64,000 nucleotides of DNA, from positions 2,988,001 through 3,052,000 of the forward strand of contig AP025689.1 of the NCBI GenBank assembly GCA_023168345.1. The letters run 5' to 3'. The stretch is from Lysinibacillus sp. PLM2. Lineage in GTDB: Bacteria > Bacillota > Bacilli > Bacillales_A > Planococcaceae. Under the pieces are notes generated by a model, which was not told the origin of the DNA, did not search any database, and saw only the letters and a program-made list of their open reading frames with translations. Positions 27,643 to 36,771 of this stretch are shown piece after piece. The translations under genes were made by a program, and so were the position numbers. How positions within the stretch are numbered: position 1 is the first letter of the stretch; each line of letters begins with the position of its first letter.

Positions 27643-27779
27643 CAATGAAAGTAGAATATTGGAGACGGCGATGGTCAGAATCTGCAATACTTAAATTTCT
27701 AAGTGTGTAGTTTGTCTGCTTGCAATTCATCTATGAATTCCTTTTCTCATTGTATAGTTTTGATTGTAAATAATAAAAA

Positions 27780-27815
27780 AAGAAACCAAATTGAAAAATA
27801 TCAACCTGGTTTCTT
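27780..27815 (-). terminator. Terminator of the TraX-like/VanX-like pair
   Basis: AAGAAACCA (27780-27788) and TGGTTTCTT (27807-27815) form a 9-bp stem followed on the reverse strand by TTTTTTATTATTT. It lies 30 bp after the stop codon of the peptidase gene. Confidence 0.8.
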
Positions 27816-27844
27816 CTTCGTTACTATATTTATCAGTATTTTAA

Positions 27845-29059
27845 CTAAATCTCAACTTCCAAATCGTCATTGCTTGTAGGTGTTACACTATAGATTTCCG
27901 TTAAAACATACCCACCATCGCTACTATTATCTTTCACTTCATTTAAGGCATCTAAATCATTAAAATGCCACCATTCCGAAGCTAACGGTGTGAGTCCTGC
28001 TTTTGTATTATAAGTTTGTAAGTTAATGGCTGCTTCGTTCATTTTGTCAGATAGTTTGGCACTTTTCCATGCTGTTTTTGAAATTGCTGAAACAGGTGAT
28101 TGGAAAGTTGCAGAAGCCAAGCTCAATTCGTGCATTGGTGTAGGCATTGTATACTCTGTATAATTTGTAATTTCAATACTTGCATACTCTCCTATTGTTT
28201 TTTCCTCTTTTGATTCGACTTTTGCCAAGCTTACATCAATCGCATAACCAACTTGATGATTGGAGACGCTTGTTGCAATAAACCAATTGATCGACCAAGG
28301 AGCCGTACTTATCCCAGCAGCAACCTCAAAATCGACAAGAGATAATTTCGTTAATTCATTTACGATTGCTTTTTGCGCTGAATAGGGACGATATCCTTCA
28401 TAAATGATCAAAGAGTTCCCATCTGCTAAAGCGTAGCTTTGAGCAAGATAAATCTTTTTAGACATTGAATATAAAACAGGAACAATGAATTCCTCTTTTC
28501 CGAGTCTCTCATTAAAAGTTTTCCCTTGATATAATGTTTCTCCCGTAATATTCGGAATTGTTTTGCCTGAAGATAAATATTTGGCAGAGTAAGTATTTGT
28601 ATTATTATATATAATGGACGGGATTACATCGGGTAGATTGATAAAGCAATACTTGTGCTGTACCCATCCATAAACATTCTCATTTTGTATTAACCACCAG
28701 TCTCCATCTTCCTGCAAGATCTCGAAAGCTGTACCTGCTTCAAGTATTTGAACGGTTTTTGAACTTTGACTTGCAGCGTCCTTTAACTCTAACTGAACGG
28801 AAGTAAATCCTGTTGCACCGATGACTGGCAATTCCAGATTTCCTTCGTAACGTTTTGGTTCAGGAGGGGCAGTTTGTTCAATCGGATCAAATGTTTCTTG
28901 AGGATCTGCTGATACACTTTTTAGCTCTTCTTCCGTATCAACATCTCCAGAATCCACTTTCCCATTAGGAGTATGAGCTGAACAAGCTGAAAGTATTAAA
29001 AATAAAGCCAACAGAAGTGGAAATAATATAGAATCTTTTCGATTAAATAATCTTGTCAT
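27845..29059 (-). CDS. Lipoprotein with SH3-like domain and VanX/VanY-type (M15) peptidase domain
   Basis: A 404-residue secreted lipoprotein starting at MTRLFNRKDS (GGAGGAGG just upstream). The signal peptide ends in the lipobox LILSAC, followed by an acidic linker, a bacterial SH3-like region at about residues 80-135 (LEAGTAFEILQEDGDWWLIQ), and a zinc peptidase domain. Its motifs are YEGYRPYSAQ, SNHQVGYAIDVSL (the S-x-H-x-x-G-x-A-x-D zinc site) and SEWWHF (catalytic Glu and third zinc His). M15D enzymes cleave D-Ala-D-Ala dipeptides or trim peptidoglycan. Because it is exported and carries an SH3 domain, wall remodelling is more likely than VanX-type cytoplasmic resistance; this is inference. 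It follows the TraX-like gene by 13 bp. Confidence 0.85.
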   Translation of the reverse strand: MTRLFNRKDSILFPLLLALFLILSACSAHTPNGKVDSGDVDTEEELKSVSADPQETFDPIEQTAPPEPKRYEGNLELPVIGATGFTSVQLELKDAASQSSKTVQILEAGTAFEILQEDGDWWLIQNENVYGWVQHKYCFINLPDVIPSIIYNNTNTYSAKYLSSGKTIPNITGETLYQGKTFNERLGKEEFIVPVLYSMSKKIYLAQSYALADGNSLIIYEGYRPYSAQKAIVNELTKLSLVDFEVAAGISTAPWSINWFIATSVSNHQVGYAIDVSLAKVESKEEKTIGEYASIEITNYTEYTMPTPMHELSLASATFQSPVSAISKTAWKSAKLSDKMNEAAINLQTYNTKAGLTPLASEWWHFNDLDALNEVKDNSSDGGYVLTEIYSVTPTSNDDLEVEI

Positions 29060-29072
29060 ATATCCTCCTCCA

Positions 29073-29786
29073 TTAAGCATTAATTATTATATAGATATAA
29101 TATAATATTAATAGATGTAACGGATAAAAGATATAGAATCCCCACTTTAAAAATTTGGATTTTCTACCTTGTTTTCCTTTGTACATTAATAATAACGGTA
29201 CAGCTAAAAACATTCCTAACTGATTCGCCCATAACCAACCATTATCGTAGATTGAATGGAAAACATGGAGGAAAACACCAATCATTGCAAAACTCATTAA
29301 TTGCTTCCCTATATTTCCTCTAAATATACCAAAGAATACAATCCATAATACGCCAATATAATACCAATCCGCAGGTACAGCAAGTATGCAACATACAATC
29401 ACTGCCAGTACTTTTATATAGAGTGGATACTTCGTACTCTTCACAATTGCTAAGGCGATTAACCCTAAAGCCAGTGACCAAAAAACACTCGTTCCTCGCC
29501 ACCATGTTATATCAAAATAAATGACATATGGAAAATGTGATATCGCAGAAAAAATCAGTAACCGTTTAATGTATTTATGTACATTGGATGTATAAAAATA
29601 TCCCTCCGCAATCAAGTAGCACATGATCGGTGCTACAACTCTTCCTGGAAGACGTGATAACGCACCTTCTAAACTACTCTGATCAAGAAAGACTGCAAAA
29701 AGATGATCAAAAAACATGAGAATAATCGCAATATATTTTAATTGGTTGGAAGTCATCTCTTTATGTAATAACTTTGTGAGTAGCAT
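29073..29786 (-). CDS. TraX-like multi-pass membrane protein
   Basis: A 237-residue membrane protein starting at MLLTKLLHKEMTSNQLKYIA (GGGAG 6 nt upstream of ATG 29786). About eight hydrophobic segments are visible. Hallmarks are QLKYIAIILMFFDHLFAVF with the conserved DH, GRVVAPIMCYLIAEGYFYT, YPLYIKVLAVIVCCILA and FYIFYPLHLLILYYIY. The family takes its name from F-plasmid TraX, which N-acetylates pilin; Firmicute chromosomal copies have no known substrate and probably acylate a surface component. Its close coupling to an exported D-Ala-D-Ala-type peptidase suggests both act on the cell wall or surface. Confidence 0.82.
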   Translation of the reverse strand: MLLTKLLHKEMTSNQLKYIAIILMFFDHLFAVFLDQSSLEGALSRLPGRVVAPIMCYLIAEGYFYTSNVHKYIKRLLIFSAISHFPYVIYFDITWWRGTSVFWSLALGLIALAIVKSTKYPLYIKVLAVIVCCILAVPADWYYIGVLWIVFFGIFRGNIGKQLMSFAMIGVFLHVFHSIYDNGWLWANQLGMFLAVPLLLMYKGKQGRKSKFLKWGFYIFYPLHLLILYYIYIIINA

Positions 29787-30024
29787 CTGAATCTCCCTAA
29801 CTTCTCTTGAAATATTTTTCAATAACCAGTGAAACCTTTTATTAGTGTTTCCTCTTTTATAAGAGTCTAAAAAGTTGTAATGAAAAAATATTTACATTTA
29901 GATGTTAAGATTTATTTTCTTTCTTGTATTTTTCGAAATGCCCCTTTTTAGAAATTAAGTAATCCTATTCATCTGAATAAATGTTTTTATAGAGGGTACT
30001 ATAAATCTTAAAAGAGGTGATAAC

Positions 30025-30510
30025 TTGTCTAACATGATGAATCAAGAAGAAATTGAAACATTAAGAGATTTAATTAAAGATATAGACATTGCTATGTTGA
30101 CTACTGCTACTGAAGAAGGGCTTGTTTCTCGTCCTATGAAAACACAAGAAGTCGAGTTTGATGGAGACTTATGGTTTTTCACAAAAAAAGACACGGATAA
30201 ATATGATGAAATACTACATGATCAACATGTTAATGTAGCATATGTAGGAAATTCCTACGTTTCTGTACGTGGTAGAGCAGAAATTGTTGAGGATCTAAAT
30301 AAGAAAAAGGAATTGTGGAGCAAAGTATACGATAAAATTATGCAAACCACCTATGATGATCCTAACGTTGTCTTAATAAAGGTAAAAGTCGAAGCAGCCG
30401 AATATTGGGATTCGGGAAATTTCATTAAAAAGGTTGCCTATTACTATAAACGCATGACAGGGCAAAGTTCCCAATCTACAGACATTAATGAAACGCTTGA
30501 ATTGAATTAA
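30025..30510 (+). CDS. Pyridoxamine-phosphate-oxidase-like flavin protein (general stress protein 26 family)
   Basis: A 161-residue split-barrel protein. TTG 30025 is taken as start because AGAGGTGA lies 6 nt upstream; ATGs follow at 30034 and 30037. Family features are IDIAMLTTATEEGLVSRPM, LWFFTKKDTDKYDEI and VNVAYVGNSYVSVRGRAEIV, with the tail VEAAEYWDSGN. Homologues such as Bacillus YdaG bind FMN or F420 and belong to the general stress response; no specific substrate is known. It is followed by a strong terminator and is monocistronic. Confidence 0.88.
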   Translation: MSNMMNQEEIETLRDLIKDIDIAMLTTATEEGLVSRPMKTQEVEFDGDLWFFTKKDTDKYDEILHDQHVNVAYVGNSYVSVRGRAEIVEDLNKKKELWSKVYDKIMQTTYDDPNVVLIKVKVEAAEYWDSGNFIKKVAYYYKRMTGQSSQSTDINETLELN

Positions 30511-30524
30511 AAAAATTATTAACA

Positions 30525-30562
30525 AGAAAATGGATTGTTTTGTTAGAAGACAATCCATTTTC
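30525..30562. terminator. Bidirectional terminator between convergent genes
   Basis: AGAAAATGGATTGT (30525-30538) and ACAATCCATTTTCT (30549-30562) are perfectly complementary. It ends the stress-protein transcript and probably also the xylose operon arriving from the other side. Confidence 0.88.
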
Positions 30563-30632
30563 TGTAGTTTACAGCATATTAATCCAAGTTCTTAGTACCA
30601 TCTAATTCATCATGAATGGATGTTGGCGTTTT

Positions 30633-31688
30633 CTATCTAAATGTTAATTTCCCTCTATTAACCTCAAATTTATACCTAGTTGTTTTTGAATATCGGGCGC
30701 CTTTTTCTAAAAATGCGCTTGGGTAGTGAGGATATTTGCTACTATTTGGGACATTTTGTTCCTCTAGGCAAATCCCTAAAAAGTTTTGTGCTGCAGCTTC
30801 CTTAAAGGAATAGCCTGAACCTATTTTGTTACCTGTATAAACAACCACAGCAGGCTCCTGGGTGATAATATTCAGCCGACGCCCGCTTTTTTCATCGGCT
30901 AATACAATCACGCCTTCCTCGAGTAAAAACGGGTGGTCTAAACCGCCGTTTGCCAAGCACACCTGTTCATCTGTAGCGCCAATGACTTCCGATAATGCCT
31001 TTCCCTGCGTAAAATCAAATACCGTATCAGTAACTTCCAACGGCTTACCAAGCGGTAAACCTTGCTCATTAATGGGAACATAGCGAGGCGCATTCATTTT
31101 CAACGTATGTGCATGGATCGTTTCCTTTAAATCCCCTGATAAATTGAAATAACTATGATTTGTCATATTCAGCAGCGTATCCTCACTGCTTACCCCACTA
31201 TAGTTTACGACCACCTCATTCGTTTCCAGCAACGAATAGCTTACCTCTAGTTGTAACTCTCCTGGATATTCCTCATCATAAATTAAAGAATATTTCGTCG
31301 TTAAACGATCTTCTTCCTCAAACGTTTGGACTTCCCAAATTTTCGCATGGAAACCCGCACTACCTCCATGTAACAGATGCTCCCCTTCGTTTGGCGTTAC
31401 ATGAAGTGACTGCCCTTTTATGACCAATTCACTATTTTCAAGTCGTCCGGCAAATGGGCCAATCGTTGAGCCGAAAAATTGCGGCTGTGCGACATAATCC
31501 TCCACTCGTCCAAAGCTACATACCACATTTTCGATTAACCCATCACGATTTGGCACTGCAATTTCTGTAATGGTTGCCCCATATGTACAGCTAGCAAAAC
31601 GCATCCCACTCCCATTTTGCATGGCCGTCTGTACAACGTCCTGCCCATTTATCTGCCCGAATCGCTTTTGTGTAATTGTTCTTTCCAT
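30633..31688 (-). CDS. galM: Aldose 1-epimerase (mutarotase) GalM
   Basis: A 351-residue mutarotase interconverting alpha and beta anomers of aldoses. GMRFASCTYGATITEIAVPN, FAGRLEN, LLHGGSAGFHAKIWEV, LNMTNHSYFNL (conserved catalytic His) and the final GICLEEQNVPN with the catalytic Glu are typical. The ATG at 31688 is chosen because AAGG lies 9 nt upstream; the ATG at 31697 overlaps that site. It is the last gene of the xylose operon, overlapping the dehydrogenase stop region, and probably supplies the alpha-D-xylopyranose used by xylose isomerase. Confidence 0.92.
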   Translation of the reverse strand: MERTITQKRFGQINGQDVVQTAMQNGSGMRFASCTYGATITEIAVPNRDGLIENVVCSFGRVEDYVAQPQFFGSTIGPFAGRLENSELVIKGQSLHVTPNEGEHLLHGGSAGFHAKIWEVQTFEEEDRLTTKYSLIYDEEYPGELQLEVSYSLLETNEVVVNYSGVSSEDTLLNMTNHSYFNLSGDLKETIHAHTLKMNAPRYVPINEQGLPLGKPLEVTDTVFDFTQGKALSEVIGATDEQVCLANGGLDHPFLLEEGVIVLADEKSGRRLNIITQEPAVVVYTGNKIGSGYSFKEAAAQNFLGICLEEQNVPNSSKYPHYPSAFLEKGARYSKTTRYKFEVNRGKLTFR

Positions 31689-31689
31689 A

Positions 31690-32664
31690 TTACGCATCCT
31701 TCAAGCTTGCATATGCCTGCACTAATAATTTGGTCGTTTTACGTGATGCCGCATGTTGATCGTCGAGTGAAGTTCCATCTAGCACTTTATTAGAGAAATA
31801 TTCAATTTCAAGTTTGTAAATATCACCTTGAACATATTCGTTTCGCTCTGTTGCACCTTTTGTCACAAGTATTTGTGCGTCACCGCCAAAAACATCTGGT
31901 CGGAAGGCGTTTTTTACCTTCACTGACCCCTTAGTGCCAACGATTTCGTATTCATTGCGTCCGACCATGTTAAAGCTGCAATCAATGATCGCCATAACAT
32001 CATTCGTTAACTCAACAATGCCACAAGTCGTCACATCGACACCCGCTTCCTTGTCAAACTGTGCCTTGAAAGACATCGATATGACCTCTTCATTGAGAAG
32101 ATGCTGCATTGCATGTAGCGAATAACACCCAAGATCCCAAAGGACGCCGCCACCTTTCTTTGCATCCATACGTATATTGCCTTCTCGATTTTCAAAGAAA
32201 AATGAATGGCTCGATTTAAATAATTTCACCTGCCCAATTTCACCACTTGCCAGCATTTCTTTCACTCGAGCATGCTGTGGATGAAATTGATACATAAACG
32301 CTTCCATGAAGACTTTGTCATTCTTTTGAAAGGCATCTAAAATATCCTCTAAATCCTGTTCAGCTAGTACAGCTGGCTTTTCGCATAAAACATGCTTGCC
32401 ACAAGCTGCGGCTTTGATAGACCATTCCTTATGCATATCGTTTGGTAGTGGAATATAAATCGCATCCACCTCCGCGTCTAATAACAGTTCGTCATAGCTT
32501 TCATACGCACGTGGAATTTGTAGCGCTTGTGCAACCTTATAAACTTTATCTCCTCGGCTTGCAATAGCTACAACCTCCGCATTATTCGCACGATGAATCG
32601 CAGGAATGACTTGTGTTTGTGCAATGTCAGCTGTGCTTAAAATTCCCCATCTTACCTTTGTCAT
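31690..32664 (-). CDS. Gfo/Idh/MocA oxidoreductase in the xylose operon
   Basis: A 324-residue NAD(P)-dependent oxidoreductase. KVRWGILSTADIAQTQVIPA begins the dinucleotide fold; YIPLPNDMHKEW, HVLCEKPAVLAEQDL (conserved lysine), EAFMYQFHPQHARVKEML and GGGVLWDLGCYSLHAMQHLL match the D-xylose 1-dehydrogenase/dihydrodiol dehydrogenase group. Together with its position between xylB and galM this suggests oxidation of xylose or a related aldose as a side branch to the isomerase route, but no xylonolactonase or xylonate dehydratase is in the window. It resembles the enzyme encoded at 22141-23115. GGAGGAATGGGAT precedes the ATG. Confidence 0.85.
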   Translation of the reverse strand: MTKVRWGILSTADIAQTQVIPAIHRANNAEVVAIASRGDKVYKVAQALQIPRAYESYDELLLDAEVDAIYIPLPNDMHKEWSIKAAACGKHVLCEKPAVLAEQDLEDILDAFQKNDKVFMEAFMYQFHPQHARVKEMLASGEIGQVKLFKSSHSFFFENREGNIRMDAKKGGGVLWDLGCYSLHAMQHLLNEEVISMSFKAQFDKEAGVDVTTCGIVELTNDVMAIIDCSFNMVGRNEYEIVGTKGSVKVKNAFRPDVFGGDAQILVTKGATERNEYVQGDIYKLEIEYFSNKVLDGTSLDDQHAASRKTTKLLVQAYASLKDA

Positions 32665-32676
32665 ATCCCATTCCTC

Positions 32677-34173
32677 CTAACGAAATGCTTGTAATGCTTC
32701 ATTTAAAGATTTTGTTTGTGCATAGATTTGTGTATACACGTTGTAAATTTCATTGTAGACCTCAACATTTTCAGCAATTGGCTCGAATACCTCACCAATA
32801 GCAACACATTTTTCTACGGCTTCTTCAAAAGAAGCTACGATCCCCGAACCAACAAGCGCTATCATACACGCCCCAATACTCGGACCTTGTTCATTTTGTA
32901 ATTGATAAATGTTTGCGTTAAAAATATCCGCCTGCATTTGTAGCCACTGTGGATTTTTAGCACCGCCACCAATAGAGATGATGTCTCGAATATCCTTACC
33001 AGACGAACGGAAAATTTCTAACGTATCACGTAATGAAAATGTAATCCCCTCAAGAACGGCTTTAGCAAAATGTGCATGTGTATGTGCTGTGTCAATCCCG
33101 ATAAAACTTCCACGAATGACACTATCTGCATACGGTGTACGTTCACCCACTAAATAAGGCGTAAATAAAAGTCCGTTACTGCCAGCAGCTATGTCCTCTG
33201 TACTTGCTAATAACTCATCAAAAGAACTTTCTTTCGCAAACGTCTCCTTAAACCATTTAAGTGAGTGCCCAGCAGATAACGTAACACCCATCGTATAATA
33301 CGCATCTGTCACAGCATGATGAAAGTAATGTACTTTGCCACCAAAATTTTTGTCTGGCGTTTGTTCAAATGATAGTAAAACGCCTGATGTACCGATGCTG
33401 ACCATGGATTTGCCGCCTGTCACGATGCCAGAGCCGACAGCACCACATGCATTATCCGCACCGCCACCATATACTTTTGTCGTAGATGATAATCCTGTAG
33501 CCCTTGCAAATGCTTCTGTTAATGTACCGACCTCTGTCGTAGCATCGATGAGTGGTGGACAAAGTGCACGATCAATCCCGACAGCTTCCGCCACTTCTGT
33601 ACTCCAATCATTCCGTTCAATATCTAATAGAAGCGTTCCGGCTGCATCCGAGCGTTCCATATGAAGTTCACCTGTCATCACATAGCGAACATAGTCTTTC
33701 GGTAAAACAAAGTGCTTCACTTTCGCATAGGTTTCCGGTTCGTACTCCTTCACCCATAAAATTTTCGGTAAAGTAAAGCCTTCTAAAGCAGGATTTTTTG
33801 TAATGGCCAATAACCGTTCTTTCCCAACTTTCGCAACAATTTCTTCACATTGCGCAGTTGTACGTGTATCGTTCCATAAAATCGCCGGACGTAGCACCTC
33901 ACCCGCTTCATCTAATAACACCAAACCATGCATTTGACCGGAGTAACTAATTCCGATGATATCGGCTACTTCCCCTGTATAACGGCCAACAATTTCTTGA
34001 ATCGTTGACGTTACACCATCTATCCAATCTTGAGGTTTCTGTTCTGAAAAACCAGGCTTCTCTTGGTATAGCTTATACGCACACGATGCCTCATCTATAA
34101 TTTGTCCCTGCTCATTCATTAAGCACGTTTTCACCGCGCTTGTTCCTAAATCAATCCCTATTACGTACTTCAT
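32677..34173 (-). CDS. xylB: Xylulokinase XylB
   Basis: A 498-residue FGGY-family kinase that phosphorylates D-xylulose to xylulose-5-phosphate. The N-terminal phosphate loop VIGIDLGTSAVKTCLMNE, ISYSGQMHGLVLLDE (with the substrate-binding QMHG), ILWNDTRTTAQCEEI, GGGADNACGAVGSGI and SIGGGAKNPQWLQMQADIF are all present. Length fits XylB (about 500). It follows xylA after an 87-bp gap with a hairpin and precedes the dehydrogenase by 12 bp. The product enters the pentose phosphate pathway. Confidence 0.96.
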   Translation of the reverse strand: MKYVIGIDLGTSAVKTCLMNEQGQIIDEASCAYKLYQEKPGFSEQKPQDWIDGVTSTIQEIVGRYTGEVADIIGISYSGQMHGLVLLDEAGEVLRPAILWNDTRTTAQCEEIVAKVGKERLLAITKNPALEGFTLPKILWVKEYEPETYAKVKHFVLPKDYVRYVMTGELHMERSDAAGTLLLDIERNDWSTEVAEAVGIDRALCPPLIDATTEVGTLTEAFARATGLSSTTKVYGGGADNACGAVGSGIVTGGKSMVSIGTSGVLLSFEQTPDKNFGGKVHYFHHAVTDAYYTMGVTLSAGHSLKWFKETFAKESSFDELLASTEDIAAGSNGLLFTPYLVGERTPYADSVIRGSFIGIDTAHTHAHFAKAVLEGITFSLRDTLEIFRSSGKDIRDIISIGGGAKNPQWLQMQADIFNANIYQLQNEQGPSIGACMIALVGSGIVASFEEAVEKCVAIGEVFEPIAENVEVYNEIYNVYTQIYAQTKSLNEALQAFR

Positions 34174-34201
34174 GCTAAATACCTCCCGTCCTGAAAAATA
34201 G

Positions 34202-34231
34202 CTGCCTTACAAGGAAAACCTTATAAGACAG
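34202..34231 (-). terminator. Hairpin between xylA and xylB
   Basis: CTGCCTTACAAGG and CCTTATAAGACAG pair with two mismatches around a 4-nt loop. No long U-tract follows, so it is more likely an mRNA-stabilising or attenuating hairpin than a full terminator. Confidence 0.5.
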
Positions 34232-34260
34232 CCTGTATACTTAGGTCCCTTAAGTAACAA

Positions 34261-35580
34261 TTACTTTAGAGTGTTTATTAAATATTGGTTAATGATCATT
34301 TTTAGTTTTTCTGTACGGCCAGATGTATTTTTAATTTCCGTTAAGCCAAGTGCATATTCTTCAAGCTCTTTGAAGTTTGTTGTCCCTGCAACGATTTTTT
34401 GACCAATACCAGAGTTGTAGCTATCGTAGCGTCGATCAACGAAGTCTTCTAAAACACGGTCTTCCAGTAATTGATGCGCCACCTTTAAGCCGATTGCAAA
34501 CGAATCCATCCCTGCAATGTGTGCGTAGAATAGATCATCTTGTTCAAATGATCCACGACGTACTTTCGCATCGAAGTTTAATCCACCTTTTCCAAGACCA
34601 CCGTTTTTCAGAATTTCATACATCGCTAGCGTATTCGTATAAAGATCAGTTGGGAATTCATCTGTATCCCACCCTAATAATGTATCCCCTTGGTTTGCGT
34701 CGACAGAACCTAACATGCCGTGAATACGGGCAGTATGTAGCTCGTGCTCAAACGTATGACCCGCTAACGTTGCGTGGTTCGCTTCAATATTGAACTTGAA
34801 TTTATCCTCTAATCCGTAAGTGCGCAAGAAGGCAATACCTGTTGCTACATCGAAATCATATTGGTGTTTTGTCGGTTCTTTTGGCTTTGGTTCGATTAAA
34901 AATTGACCCTCAAAGCCAATTTCCTTTGCATAATCGACTGCCATATGGAAGAAACGCGCAAGGTTGTCTTGTTCAAGCTTCATATTTGTATTGAGTAATG
35001 TTTCATACCCTTCACGTCCGCCCCAAAATACATAGTTTTCTGCGTTTAGGCGCTTTGCAATTTCTAAGCCTTTTTTTACTTTAGCTGCTGAATAAGCAAA
35101 AACATCCGCATTTGGTGAAGTAGCTGCACCGTGTACGAAGCGTGGATGGGAAAACATATTCGCTGTATTCCAAAGAAGCTTTGTCTTTGATGTAGCTAAA
35201 TGACGTTCAATTTCATCCACAATGATGTCTAAGTTTTTGTTTGTTTCGGCTAACGTTAAGCCTTCGGGTGCTATGTCTACATCGTGGAAGCAGAAGAATG
35301 GCGCATTTAACTTTTCATAAAACTCAAATGAAGCCTCTACGCGTGCTTTGGCTAAGTCCATGTCTGTGTAGTGATTCCAAGCACGTTGCATATTGCCTGC
35401 ACCAAATGGATCGCCACCTTCATACGTAAATGTATGCCAATACGCTACCCCAAAACGTAAAATCTCTTCCATCGTTTTGTCGCCCACTTTTTCTTGTGGA
35501 TTGTAATACTTAAATGCTAAACCATTATTGGATTGTGGTCCCTCGTACTGAATGTTTGAAATATCCTTAAAGTAAGCCAT
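34261..35580 (-). CDS. xylA: Xylose isomerase XylA
   Basis: A 439-residue class II xylose isomerase converting D-xylose to D-xylulose. Catalytic and metal-binding segments are visible: [13 protein letters not shown] (catalytic His), [33 protein letters not shown] (metal Glu and substrate Lys), [19 protein letters not shown] and [20 protein letters not shown]. The length of about 440 is standard for this class. ATG 35580 has an AGGAGG-type site. It lies 15 bp downstream of xylH, so importer and catabolic genes are co-transcribed. Confidence 0.97.
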   Translation of the reverse strand: MAYFKDISNIQYEGPQSNNGLAFKYYNPQEKVGDKTMEEILRFGVAYWHTFTYEGGDPFGAGNMQRAWNHYTDMDLAKARVEASFEFYEKLNAPFFCFHDVDIAPEGLTLAETNKNLDIIVDEIERHLATSKTKLLWNTANMFSHPRFVHGAATSPNADVFAYSAAKVKKGLEIAKRLNAENYVFWGGREGYETLLNTNMKLEQDNLARFFHMAVDYAKEIGFEGQFLIEPKPKEPTKHQYDFDVATGIAFLRTYGLEDKFKFNIEANHATLAGHTFEHELHTARIHGMLGSVDANQGDTLLGWDTDEFPTDLYTNTLAMYEILKNGGLGKGGLNFDAKVRRGSFEQDDLFYAHIAGMDSFAIGLKVAHQLLEDRVLEDFVDRRYDSYNSGIGQKIVAGTTNFKELEEYALGLTEIKNTSGRTEKLKMIINQYLINTLK

Positions 35581-35595
35581 ATCTGTTGCCTCCTA

Positions 35596-36771
35596 TTATT
35601 TGTTTTTACTAACGATATCTACCCATACAGCTAAAATTAAAATTAAGCCTTTTACGATATATTGCCAGTAAGCTCCGATGTTCATCATCGACATACCGTT
35701 ATCAATTGCCGCCATAATTAAAGCACCAATTAAAGCACCGATAATTCTCCCTTTACCACCAACTAAACTTGTACCACCGATTACACAAGCAGCAATTGCA
35801 TCTAGCTCGTAGCCATCGCCAGCTGACACTGTTCCAGCGTTTAAACGAGCGGTTAACAGCACACCCGCAACCCCAGCTAATGCACCCATAATGACGAATA
35901 CCCCTAAAGTATTACGTTTAATATTAATGCCTGATAATGCTGCTGCATGCTCATTCCCACCAATGGCATATACACGACGGCCAAACGCTGTTTTATTCGT
36001 TACAAAAATAAAGAATAATGCCAATACGACAACAATTAAAAATGGTATTGGTACCCCCAAATAACGATTTAGCATATAGGTAATGAGGAACATAACGACA
36101 GAATAGATCGCCGCTTTTCCGTAATCTATTGAAGCTGGCAATAGCAATAAACCCATTTCAGCACGTTTTTTTCGATTTCGTATAGTAAAGAAAATTATGA
36201 GTACAATTGCCACAGCAACGATGATGTAGCCAAGCGCAAAAGGTAAATAGCTGTTCCCAATTTGTTTAAACGAATCATCTAGCCCTGCAACCGTTTTCCC
36301 TTGTGAAAGACCCAATAATATTCCACGGAATACAAGCATCCCACCGAGTGTGGCAATGAATGCCGGTACTGCACGATATGCGACCCACCAACCTTGCCAT
36401 AAGCCTAAAAGGGCACCTACCGCAAGTGCAACAAGTACAACAACCGGTGTACTCCAGCCATGCCATACTTGAAGCATCGCAGCAATACCACCAGTTAACC
36501 CAACAATTGATCCAACTGATAAGTCAATATGTCCAGCAACAATGACGAGCGTCATCCCCACTGCTAAAATAGCGATAACAGCCATTTGGGTAAATAAGTT
36601 CGAAATATTCCGGGAAGATAAAAAATCCCCGCCTGTTAAAACGGTAAAGATCACAGCAATACTAATTAAAGAGATAATTAACGTGTAGGATTGCAAATCA
36701 AACTTAAACGGTAATTTTCGATCTTTCTTATCTAGCTGTGGTTGTTCAATCATCGCTTGTTCGTTAGACAA
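35596..36771 (-). CDS. xylH: Xylose ABC transporter permease XylH
   Basis: A membrane protein of about 391 residues with ten or more spans. The start is the TTG at 36771 (SNEQAMIEQPQ next), overlapping the xylG stop by 8 bp with GGGGGAG 6 nt upstream; the longer frame runs back into xylG and was rejected. Markers of the CUT2 permease family are NLFTQMAVIAILAVGMTLVI, AGHIDLSVGSIVGLTGG, YAIGGNEHAAALSGINIKR and GGTSLVGGKGRIIGALIGA. Compared with ribose permeases it has the longer central region typical of XylH. Confidence 0.93.
   Translation of the reverse strand: MSNEQAMIEQPQLDKKDRKLPFKFDLQSYTLIISLISIAVIFTVLTGGDFLSSRNISNLFTQMAVIAILAVGMTLVIVAGHIDLSVGSIVGLTGGIAAMLQVWHGWSTPVVVLVALAVGALLGLWQGWWVAYRAVPAFIATLGGMLVFRGILLGLSQGKTVAGLDDSFKQIGNSYLPFALGYIIVAVAIVLIIFFTIRNRKKRAEMGLLLLPASIDYGKAAIYSVVMFLITYMLNRYLGVPIPFLIVVVLALFFIFVTNKTAFGRRVYAIGGNEHAAALSGINIKRNTLGVFVIMGALAGVAGVLLTARLNAGTVSAGDGYELDAIAACVIGGTSLVGGKGRIIGALIGALIMAAIDNGMSMMNIGAYWQYIVKGLILILAVWVDIVSKNK

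Noticed and set aside
29940-30000. Possible SigB promoter before the general stress protein gene
   Set aside because: GGGTAC is present, but the only -35 candidate at the correct distance (GAATAA) is a poor match to GTTTAA.
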